NCBI GenBank assembly: GCA_002343335.1
Contig: DDSI01000077.1
Location: forward strand, 1 to 5,061
Direction: 5' to 3'
Length of the DNA: 5,061 bases
Origin: Bacteriovoracaceae bacterium UBA2394
GTDB lineage: Bacteria > Bdellovibrionota > UBA2394
Made by a program: the position numbers and the translations under genes
Part shown: positions 1-5,061 of the stretch, piece after piece
How positions within the stretch are numbered: position 1 is the stretch's first letter
Layout: each line of letters starts with the position of its first letter
Notes under the pieces: generated by a model
The model's database searches: none
Told to the model about the DNA's origin: nothing
What the model saw: only the letters and a program-made list of their open reading frames with translations

Positions 1-549
1 CGTGATAAGTATTACCAAGCCGTCCTTAAGTTTAAGCAATTTCGTAGAGCCAGACAGAGTGCGGAGGCGGAGTATGAATTCTTTAAAAATTGGCATGCGG
101 TAGCCATTCTAGAAGCTCTGGGAACGAATTGGGCGACGCGATCGGACTCTGTCTTGGCGAAGGCCCTAAGCATTACCACAGAGGAATTTAAAGATGCGAT
201 TGAGGTCTTAAAGAAGCTCCAATTGATCGAGAAAAAGGAAGGACATTGGCTGCGAAAGGACAAAGCTTTAGAGACGCCTGTGACGCTTCAGGGGATGCAT
301 TCGCGAAACTTTCATCGTCAAATGTTCGAGAAGGCTGTGCACGCGATGGATCATGTTCGAGCCGATCAGCGATTAATCACGGGCCTCACTATCGCGTTTC
401 GGCCCGAGCATTATGAAGAGGTGAAGGGCAAAATCTTCGCTTTCTTTCAAGAATTGAACTCTACGTATAGCGAAGCAGAAAATGCTGAGGAAATTTATCA
501 ACTCAGTTGCGCGCTCTTTCCCTTAGTTCAAACTTCCTCAAGCGATTGA
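1..549 (+). CDS. TIGR02147/DUF4423 family protein, C-terminal part (5' truncated by window edge)
   Basis: The frame is open from the first base to a TGA at 547-549, giving 182 visible residues. No start is convincing inside the window: a TTG at 154 would split the conserved region. I recognise the family from its overall pattern. It has an aromatic/Trp-His segment (EFFKNWHAVAILEAL, residues 26-40), then a winged-helix-like stretch to about residue 85. Next comes a 'FHRQMFEKA' helix near 104-112, and the end is a 'EEIYQLSCALFPL' motif (163-175) typical of the C-terminus of this family. Full-length members are roughly 270-290 residues from memory, so about 90-100 N-terminal residues are probably missing. 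The family is abundant in Bdellovibrio relatives and Fibrobacter. Its biochemical function is not established; the winged-helix look suggests a DNA-binding regulator, which is inference. The 3' end overlaps the convergent gene on the other strand by 47 bp. Confidence 0.82.
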   Translation, partial: RDKYYQAVLKFKQFRRARQSAEAEYEFFKNWHAVAILEALGTNWATRSDSVLAKALSITTEEFKDAIEVLKKLQLIEKKEGHWLRKDKALETPVTLQGMHSRNFHRQMFEKAVHAMDHVRADQRLITGLTIAFRPEHYEEVKGKIFAFFQELNSTYSEAENAEEIYQLSCALFPLVQTSSSD

Positions 550-1309
550 GACTAAATCCGACAGCTAATAAAAGACCCACAAGCATCCATGTGAAACCGG
601 ATGGCTCTGTTTCAGAGGAAGATCGAGAGTGAATGGCTCCGCAACTTCCGACGCTTGCACCCGCTCCCGCGGAGGCGCCAAATCCGCTCGTTCCATTGTC
701 GCCGGTGCCGCTACTACCAATGAGAATGCCGCCTGTGTTTGCGCCATCATTTTGTGTGGGATCCGTTCCAATAGGGGGAGCACCGTCGTCATCCACTTGA
801 ACATTCAATAGAAAATTGAAGCACAAATCCTGACTCGACAGCGTGGCAATATAGACCTTGCTCTTTAGAGGAGCTCGGAACGTCGCAGGCCAATTGGTGA
901 TGACAAGGGCATTCGTTCCAGCACTTACATCCATCGGGATTGTCATCATCGCTTGCACGGAAGGCGAATTGACGGGCTTCAGATTTAGAAGAAAAAGCTG
1001 GTTTGAAAAATTGGCAACCGACGAAAACATGACCGTTAAGGATTGTTGAGGAATTCGGATGGAAGCTAAATCAAGCACACCCAGATTGATGGGGTTCGTG
1101 CAGACCGTTCCATTGAGCGCGGGACCGCTTTGGACACCTTGTTGTTGAACCGTTTCAATTCCTCCCTCGACGGCGGCGCTTTCGTTCTCTTCCTCAACCT
1201 GAAGCTGCTGTTTCATGCCTGCGTGAACGGATAGAGTCGAAAACGGCAGAGCGAGAGCAACAAATGAGATGAAGAAACTAGGAAAGAAAAAACGCTTAAA
1301 CACCACCAT
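503..1309 (-). CDS. Exported protein of unknown function with MYXO-CTERM-like C-terminal anchor
   Basis: I do not recognise the central domain. The 268-residue product starts with a clear Sec signal peptide: basic K5/R6, hydrophobic 7-25, and a likely signal peptidase I cut after A30 (S-V-H-A before G31). Residues 31-66 are Gln/Glu-rich. The core, about 67-172, looks beta-rich and carries two cysteines, C70 and C163, that could form a disulfide. A low-complexity Gly/Ser/Ala/Asn linker follows (about 185-222). The tail has three parts: a GSCGA cysteine motif (C223), a membrane helix at about 238-255, and a basic end (RLRKFELRERAR). That order resembles MYXO-CTERM-type sorting tails, so surface display or outer-membrane anchoring is inferred. 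The start is uncertain: ATG at 1307-1309 sits only one base after an AAGGG, so either of the two following GTG codons (to 1306 or 1303) is spaced better. The signal peptide survives in every case. The gene converges on the TIGR02147 gene and overlaps its end. Confidence 0.8.
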   Translation of the reverse strand: MVVFKRFFFPSFFISFVALALPFSTLSVHAGMKQQLQVEEENESAAVEGGIETVQQQGVQSGPALNGTVCTNPINLGVLDLASIRIPQQSLTVMFSSVANFSNQLFLLNLKPVNSPSVQAMMTIPMDVSAGTNALVITNWPATFRAPLKSKVYIATLSSQDLCFNFLLNVQVDDDGAPPIGTDPTQNDGANTGGILIGSSGTGDNGTSGFGASAGAGASVGSCGAIHSRSSSETEPSGFTWMLVGLLLAVGFSLNRLRKFELRERARN

Positions 1310-1310
1310 G

Positions 1311-1315
1311 CCCTT
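1311..1315 (-). promoter_or_regulatory. Shine-Dalgarno-like AAGGG affecting the start of the exported protein
   Basis: On the minus strand the sequence reads AAGGGC-ATG-GTG-GTG. The AAGGG is one base from the ATG, four from the first GTG and seven from the second GTG. Spacing therefore favours a GTG start at 1303 or 1306 over the ATG. A better match, AAGGAG, lies at 1345-1350 but has no usual start codon at a workable distance. The nearest in-frame candidate there is an ATT 17 bases downstream. Confidence 0.4.
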
Positions 1316-1425
1316 GAAAAAGCAAATGCCGTTCCAAAGGCTAACTCCTTGATTTTACGAGCTTTAATGGCGCAATATGGCTCCAAAATGAGCAATTTTT
1401 GTCTCTCGCTACGCATTTCCGTGTA

Positions 1426-1431
1426 AAAGGA
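1426..1431 (+). promoter_or_regulatory. Ribosome binding site of the ferredoxin gene (decides the start)
   Basis: AAAGGA ends seven bases before the ATG at 1439. This supports the 135-residue form over the internal ATGs at 1511 and 1517, which would give a protein closer in length to E. coli Fdx. I see no comparable site just upstream of the internal ATGs. Confidence 0.65.
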
Positions 1432-1438
1432 AAACCCT

Positions 1439-1846
1439 ATGGGCGGAACGAATCCCTACATTCGCTATTCGGAATTGAAGAAGGCTTCGAAGCCCTTTCG
1501 TGTGCGTTTCATGCCCATGAATATCGTAATCGAAGTCGACCCTTCGAAAATTCCCTACGGCGAGACGGGATTGCCTGGAAGCATCTTGGATATCGCACTT
1601 AATCATGGAATCGAAATTGATCATGCGTGCGGAGGTGTGTCCGCGTGCGCCACTTGTCATATCAAGGTGAAGTCTGGGGAAAAATCTTGCAATGAAGCGG
1701 AAGATTTCGAGTTAGATATGTTGGAGACGGCGCCAGGTTATTCGGTTCAGTCGCGACTTTCTTGCCAATGTGTGCCCGATGGCAGTGTGGATCTAGAGAT
1801 CGAAATTCCCGAGTGGAACAAAAATCTTGCCCGCGAAGGACAATGA
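1439..1846 (+). CDS. fdx: Adrenodoxin-type [2Fe-2S] ferredoxin
   Basis: This is a small soluble electron carrier of 135 residues. The cluster ligands are plain: C64, C70 and C73 in DHACGGVSACATCHI, plus C109 in SRLSCQC. The spacing C-x5-C-x2-C-x35-C is the same as in E. coli isc Fdx. Other family marks are an acidic loop (EAEDFELDMLE, about 86-96) used for partner docking in this family, and the C-terminal 'EIPEWN'. Two further cysteines, C84 and C111, are extra to the usual set. A 26-residue N-terminal extension beginning MGGTNPYI precedes the fold; I recall similar starts in ferredoxins of other phyla, so it is probably a subfamily trait. Known roles of the family are Fe-S cluster assembly and P450 or other monooxygenase reduction. 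No iscSUA, hscBA or P450 gene is in view, so the partner is unknown. The symbol reflects family resemblance. It runs convergent to the sigma54 activator gene, 22 bp away. Confidence 0.93.
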   Translation: MGGTNPYIRYSELKKASKPFRVRFMPMNIVIEVDPSKIPYGETGLPGSILDIALNHGIEIDHACGGVSACATCHIKVKSGEKSCNEAEDFELDMLETAPGYSVQSRLSCQCVPDGSVDLEIEIPEWNKNLAREGQ

Positions 1847-1868
1847 TCTAACTTCCTTTTATCGGATC
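1847..1868. other. Short convergent gap between ferredoxin and activator genes
   Basis: Only 22 bp separate the two stop codons. No strong intrinsic terminator is visible. AAGGA (1836-1840) could pair with TCCTT (1854-1858), followed by two more T, but the stem is five pairs with a 13-base loop. Transcripts from both sides may therefore run into the opposing gene. Confidence 0.4.
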
Positions 1869-3290
1869 TCACTCTTCATCTTCGAGATCTTCGATGCGAC
1901 CCGAAGCATTCAGATTGTATTTTCGCACGAGTCTCTGAACGCTCTTTCGGTCGATTCCCGCTTCTTTCGCCGCCGCGGAGATATTGTAGTTATTTCGTTT
2001 CAGCAATTCGGCGAGATATTGTTTTTCAAAAGAGGATATCCATTGTTCTTTGGCGTCTTTAAATCCAAGGTCTTCTCGGATATCTAACTCCGCTTTGGCG
2101 ATGGGAAGACGAATTTTTTCGGGAATTTCCTCTAAGGTAATTTTGTGTCCTTCCATGAAAGACAACATCCGACTCGTCGTATTTTTCAGTTCTCGAACAT
2201 TTCCAGGCCAGTCGTAGGCCATTAAAAGCTCCATCGCACTTTGTTCGATCCCTTCGCAGGCGCGGTCCGGGTGCTGCTTATTGAACTCTTCAATGAAGGA
2301 ATCCATGAGCATCGGAATATCCTCCTTACGTTTCCGCACCGGGGGCAAATAAATAGGGGCGACGTTTAACCGATAATAAAGATCTTCTCGGAAATCGCCT
2401 TTCTTTACTTCCGCTTCTAGATTTCGATTCGTTGCGGCCACCACGCGAACATCCACGTTCAAATGCCGATCTCCTCCGACGCGTTTGACAGTTCGGCTTT
2501 CGAGCACGCGAAGGAGCTTCGGCTGAAGTTCTTTTCCGAGCTCTCCGATTTCATCTAGGAAAATCGTGCCGCCATCGGCCAATTCGAACGCCCCTTGGCG
2601 CATCCCGGTAGCACCCGTAAAGGAACCTTTCTCATGTCCAAATAATTCGCTTTCAATCAAATTCTCTGCCACCGCCGAACAGTCAAAAATAACAAATGGA
2701 CGTTTGTTGCGCTTACTCTTTTCATGGAGAGCGGCCGCGACGAGCTCCTTCCCGGTGCCTGACTCGCCCTCAATCAAAACGGAGACGTCCGTGGGGGCAA
2801 TCTTTTCGACAATGGTATAAATTTTTCGCATTGCCGTGCTTCCACCGATGAGATTCAAAAACTTCGTTTTTTTGCTGGGAGTGATCTCAAAGACTTCATC
2901 CATCGGCAGAAACTTCATTTCAGTTTTACCCGCTCGAATCACGCTGCCTGAGAGTAGAAATCCTTCCTTAACGCGAACGCCGTTAATAAAAGTTCCATTC
3001 AGAGAGCCCGAGTCTCTCAGCACATAACCATCTTTGGTTTGCTGAATTTCGAAATGTTCTCGACTCATGGTTTCGTCTTTAAGAGGGATTTCATTTTCTT
3101 TCTTTGTTCCCACTCGAATGACGGGCTGACTGAGGACAAATTCTTTGCCTTTGTTTTCCCCATTTACGATCGTAAGTTTGCACTTGAGAAGTGTCAGTTT
3201 TGAGGATTGCTCTTCCCAACGAATTACTTTGGTTCTCCCGGTCGACGTGCGTTCATCTCGAGCATCTTCCATGGATGAAGATCGTTTCAT
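1869..3290 (-). CDS. FHA domain-containing sigma54-dependent transcriptional activator (Fis-type HTH)
   Basis: This bacterial enhancer-binding protein has 473 residues. An N-terminal FHA domain (about 38-125) keeps the phosphothreonine-binding signature residues: R59 in IRVGT, S76-R77-E78-H79, and N98-G99-T100. The AAA+ domain (about 147-375) has Walker A GESGTGKE (175-182), Walker B GGTIFLDE (240-247), sensor I with N288, putative arginine fingers R301 and R307, and sensor II in WPGNVREL (361-368). The sigma54-contact loop reads GSFTGA (222-227) rather than GAFTGA, a tolerated variant in the family. A Fis-type helix-turn-helix spans about 420-458 and is followed by a short acidic tail. By family knowledge it hydrolyses ATP to open sigma54-RNA polymerase promoters. 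With FHA in place of a receiver domain, control by Ser/Thr phosphorylation is inferred. The start ATG overlaps the transglycosylase stop (ATGA, 3287-3290), so the two are co-transcribed and probably translationally coupled. Its targets are unknown. Confidence 0.96.
   Translation of the reverse strand: MKRSSSMEDARDERTSTGRTKVIRWEEQSSKLTLLKCKLTIVNGENKGKEFVLSQPVIRVGTKKENEIPLKDETMSREHFEIQQTKDGYVLRDSGSLNGTFINGVRVKEGFLLSGSVIRAGKTEMKFLPMDEVFEITPSKKTKFLNLIGGSTAMRKIYTIVEKIAPTDVSVLIEGESGTGKELVAAALHEKSKRNKRPFVIFDCSAVAENLIESELFGHEKGSFTGATGMRQGAFELADGGTIFLDEIGELGKELQPKLLRVLESRTVKRVGGDRHLNVDVRVVAATNRNLEAEVKKGDFREDLYYRLNVAPIYLPPVRKRKEDIPMLMDSFIEEFNKQHPDRACEGIEQSAMELLMAYDWPGNVRELKNTTSRMLSFMEGHKITLEEIPEKIRLPIAKAELDIREDLGFKDAKEQWISSFEKQYLAELLKRNNYNISAAAKEAGIDRKSVQRLVRKYNLNASGRIEDLEDEE
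3287..3290 (-). other. ATGA start/stop overlap linking transglycosylase and sigma54 activator genes
   Basis: On the minus strand the four bases ATGA contain the activator start (ATG, plus 3288-3290) and the transglycosylase stop (TGA, plus 3287-3289). Such four-base overlaps usually indicate one mRNA and coupled translation, which makes a functional link between the two products likely. Confidence 0.85.
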
Positions 3291-5061
3291 AATTTTTCCC
3301 CCTTGATAGATCGCGGTGGTTCGTCTGATCCCACCTGCGATTTAACTTTTTTTCGTCTCGCAACTTCCTTTTTTATGTGCGCTGGACCTCCGTAGAGATG
3401 GTAATAAATATTGGCGGTCTGCAGCACTCGTTTCACGTAGTAACGCGTTTCCGTGTAGGGAATTGATTCCACAAAAATGCCAAGAGAGCTTGTATCTTTA
3501 TTCTTCAACCAGCGAAGCACGGGCTCGATCCCGGCATTATAAGAGGCCACAATGACCACCCATCGGAGGTTGGCCGGGATATCCATGCGATTCACTCGCT
3601 CCATGAGTTCTTTCAGATGATAAGCTCCGTATCGAATTGAAATTTCCGGATTGGTGAGTTGACTGCGTTTTGCTCGAGAATCTTTCAGGTCTGCGCCTAG
3701 GCGTTCTCCAAGATTGGGCATGATCTGCATGAGACCAAGGGCTCCTGCGCGAGAGATCGCATCCGCTTGAAAGCGACTTTCCTCACGCATCACGCTCAAA
3801 ATAAGATAGGGCGGAACTTTAAATTCTTCGGCCGCTTTCACCACTGCATTGCGATGAGCGAGAGGGTAGTGAAGTCGAACGACGGGATCCTTCAAATCGA
3901 GCCTAAAAAGAGGACGATCTAAATTTCGATCGACCCAACGGACCAAATTGGACCAGTCCTCCACATTTTGAAATCGTTCAGCCACCGCCAAATAAAATGC
4001 GGGCCCGCGGTTCCGAGAGTCTTGAACAAATCGATCCAATTCCATCTTCGCCCAGGTTTGAAGGCCTACCGATCGGAATGCCTCAAGGCGCTGCCATGAA
4101 ATATCTTTTGAGAAAGTACGGTCGAAGTGAATATTGGTCCCTTCATTGATCGTGACGTTTGAAAAATCGGATTCTGTCAGCAGGGATTCTGTTTTTACGG
4201 AACTCTCTTCGTCTAGGAAATGAAAGGGTTTTTCCAACTGAAGTAAGCGAGGGAAGCTGTAGGTCCAAGAGTCCTCTAGCCGCGCCCAGGTGAGTTTCGC
4301 CATTTTTCGGTCGCCAATTTGCTGAGCAATCAATCCCTTCCAATAGAGGGCTTGCGGAGCCAGGACCTCGGCTTGAGGAAGTTGAGTGGTCATCTCTAAA
4401 AGATCCATCGCTTTTCTTAGAACTTTCTTTTGCGCCGACATTTCGAGCGGTGGTTCGCGTCTAATTTCTGCCAAGTACATCGACAATGCGCCAAACCAGT
4501 GGGCGCTTTCCTGATAACGGCCATTTGGAAATTTAACTCGAAGTTCTTTGAGATAGTTTGTGGCATCGTCGTAGCGAAGATCGTCCAGGGCAATCATGCC
4601 CAAACGATAAAGCACCACTTCGCGAGTCGATTCCGCGAGTCCCTTTTGAAGGAGGAGCTTCTGATACTCTGCCACACCGTCGTCGTGCTTATTCTGTCGT
4701 GTCAGAGACCAAGCGTAGAGTTCCTGCCATTCGTGATAAATTTGTTTGGTTTGAATGTCTTTTCCTTGAGCATTTAAACGCTTGAGAACGTCGGAGGCGA
4801 CTTCTTCCACTTCGGAATAGTTTCGCTGAGCGAATTGAAGCTGAGCTTGGGCCAATTCAATTCGATTCTTCTCCGCGGGCGTTTTAGAATTTTTAGCTAA
4901 ATCCCTTAGCTCCTTTTCGGCTCGTTTGAATCGAGCTGCACGTTTTAGCTGTTGAACTCGGGCGAGATGCGTGTCGGTGTCGATCTGTTCAAAACGCTTT
5001 GACTCCAAGAGTTTTTGTCGGGCGATGTCATCGTTATCTCGAATGGGAAATCCTTTATATC
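3287..5061 (-). CDS. Soluble lytic transglycosylase, Slt70-like (5' truncated by window edge)
   Basis: This enzyme cleaves the MurNAc-GlcNAc bond of peptidoglycan, forming 1,6-anhydro-MurNAc ends, and acts in the periplasm or at the envelope. The visible part is 590 residues. The frame stays open through the window edge, and the TTG at 5006-5008 has no ribosome binding site, so the true start and any signal peptide lie outside. Visible residues 30-250 are helical repeats of TPR/Slt-superhelix type, including a PQALYWKGLIAQQ segment like those in Slt70. The SLT domain covers about 410-550. It has the catalytic Glu in MREESRF (second Glu, visible residue 427, codon 3779-3781), GALGLMQIMP (visible 439-448), ASYNAG (505-510), and IPYTETRYYVKRV (533-545), which together match family 1 transglycosylases. 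A basic Lys/Arg-rich tail follows. Its stop overlaps the start of the sigma54 activator, so the two form an operon. Confidence 0.94.
   Translation of the reverse strand, partial: YKGFPIRDNDDIARQKLLESKRFEQIDTDTHLARVQQLKRAARFKRAEKELRDLAKNSKTPAEKNRIELAQAQLQFAQRNYSEVEEVASDVLKRLNAQGKDIQTKQIYHEWQELYAWSLTRQNKHDDGVAEYQKLLLQKGLAESTREVVLYRLGMIALDDLRYDDATNYLKELRVKFPNGRYQESAHWFGALSMYLAEIRREPPLEMSAQKKVLRKAMDLLEMTTQLPQAEVLAPQALYWKGLIAQQIGDRKMAKLTWARLEDSWTYSFPRLLQLEKPFHFLDEESSVKTESLLTESDFSNVTINEGTNIHFDRTFSKDISWQRLEAFRSVGLQTWAKMELDRFVQDSRNRGPAFYLAVAERFQNVEDWSNLVRWVDRNLDRPLFRLDLKDPVVRLHYPLAHRNAVVKAAEEFKVPPYLILSVMREESRFQADAISRAGALGLMQIMPNLGERLGADLKDSRAKRSQLTNPEISIRYGAYHLKELMERVNRMDIPANLRWVVIVASYNAGIEPVLRWLKNKDTSSLGIFVESIPYTETRYYVKRVLQTANIYYHLYGGPAHIKKEVARRKKVKSQVGSDEPPRSIKGEKL
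3298..3304 (-). promoter_or_regulatory. Ribosome binding site of the sigma54 activator gene
   Basis: The minus strand reads AAGGGGG, seven bases before the ATG at 3290. It lies inside the last codons of the transglycosylase gene. It supports the ATG that overlaps the upstream stop over the internal Met7 codon, and fits translation reinitiation after the transglycosylase stop. Confidence 0.65.

Larger units (their letters stand above)
1310..1438. promoter_or_regulatory. Divergent intergenic region between exported protein and ferredoxin genes
   Basis: This is the only non-coding stretch of size in the window and must hold the start signals for both flanking genes, unless fdx-side transcription enters from upstream. 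On the plus strand, TTTAAT at 1363-1368 matches five of six bases of a -10 box but has no good -35. TTGATT at 1349-1354 is a fair -35, and 18 bases later there is only a poor CAATAT (1373-1378). On the minus strand, TAAAAT (plus positions 1352-1357) is a fair -10, again without a clear -35 at the right distance. No canonical sigma54 -24/-12 element is present. Assignments within the region are weak. Confidence 0.35.

Noticed and set aside
629..811. Plus-strand 60-codon frame opposite the exported protein's Gly/Ser linker
   Set aside because: It is a shadow of low-complexity coding sequence on the other strand, with no family resemblance.
1372..1386. Possible sigma54 promoter on the minus strand (TGGAGCCATATTGCG) upstream of the exported protein gene
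   Set aside because: The GG and GC elements are separated by nine bases, not the ten that sigma54 promoters need, and the rest of the -24 element matches poorly.
1213..1416. Minus-strand 67-codon frame with hydrophobic stretches
   Set aside because: It is out of frame with, and overlaps, the signal-peptide region of the exported protein; its hydrophobicity is a by-product of that sequence, and it has no good ribosome binding site.
1836..1860. Hairpin with trailing T run after the ferredoxin gene
   Set aside because: The stem is only five pairs with a 13-base loop and few trailing T; too weak to call a terminator.
1878..1895. Short direct repeat (ATCTTCGA twice) near the end of the activator gene
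   Set aside because: It encodes the acidic C-terminal tail of the activator and is explained by repeated Glu/Asp/Leu codons.
4430..4785. Plus-strand open frames of 75 and 115 codons opposite the transglycosylase
   Set aside because: They lie wholly antisense to a well-supported gene and show no recognisable domain or start signal.

Overview
The window is densely coding and holds five protein genes, two of them cut by the window edges. No rRNA, tRNA, CRISPR array, insertion sequence or long repeat is visible. The base composition looks moderate, near an even split of GC and AT by eye. The gene content suggests Bdellovibrionota/Oligoflexia, such as an uncultured Bdellovibrio relative. The clues are a DUF4423/TIGR02147-type protein, a stand-alone FHA-sigma54 activator, and a secreted protein with a MYXO-CTERM-like tail. 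This assignment is inference from gene families, not from a marker gene.

Layout, left to right. (1) Positions 1-549, plus strand: the C-terminal 182 residues of a TIGR02147/DUF4423 family protein with a winged-helix-like segment. (2) Positions 503-1309, minus strand: an unrecognised exported protein with a signal peptide, two core cysteines, a Gly/Ser linker and a Cys-motif/membrane-helix/basic C-terminus. It converges on gene 1, and the two coding regions overlap by 47 bp. (3) A 128-bp divergent intergenic region (1311-1438 beyond the start codon of gene 2). (4) Positions 1439-1846, plus strand: an adrenodoxin-type [2Fe-2S] ferredoxin with an N-terminal extension. (5) Positions 1869-3290, minus strand: an FHA-AAA+-Fis sigma54-dependent activator, converging on the ferredoxin gene across 22 bp. 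(6) Positions 3287-5061, minus strand: a soluble lytic transglycosylase (Slt70-like), helical repeats plus SLT domain. Its 5' end lies beyond the window.

Genes 6 and 5 form a translationally coupled pair: an ATGA overlap with a Shine-Dalgarno sequence inside the end of the transglycosylase gene. This ties a peptidoglycan-cleaving enzyme to a sigma54 activator whose sensor is a predicted phosphothreonine-binding FHA domain. That pairing is the most interesting biology here. It could link cell-wall remodelling to Ser/Thr-kinase signalling and sigma54 transcription, but the sequence alone does not prove such a circuit. The ferredoxin probably serves Fe-S cluster assembly or another electron-transfer pathway, although no isc genes are adjacent. 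I see no strong evidence of a wholly new system. The remaining novelty lies in the unrecognised exported protein and its sorting-like tail.
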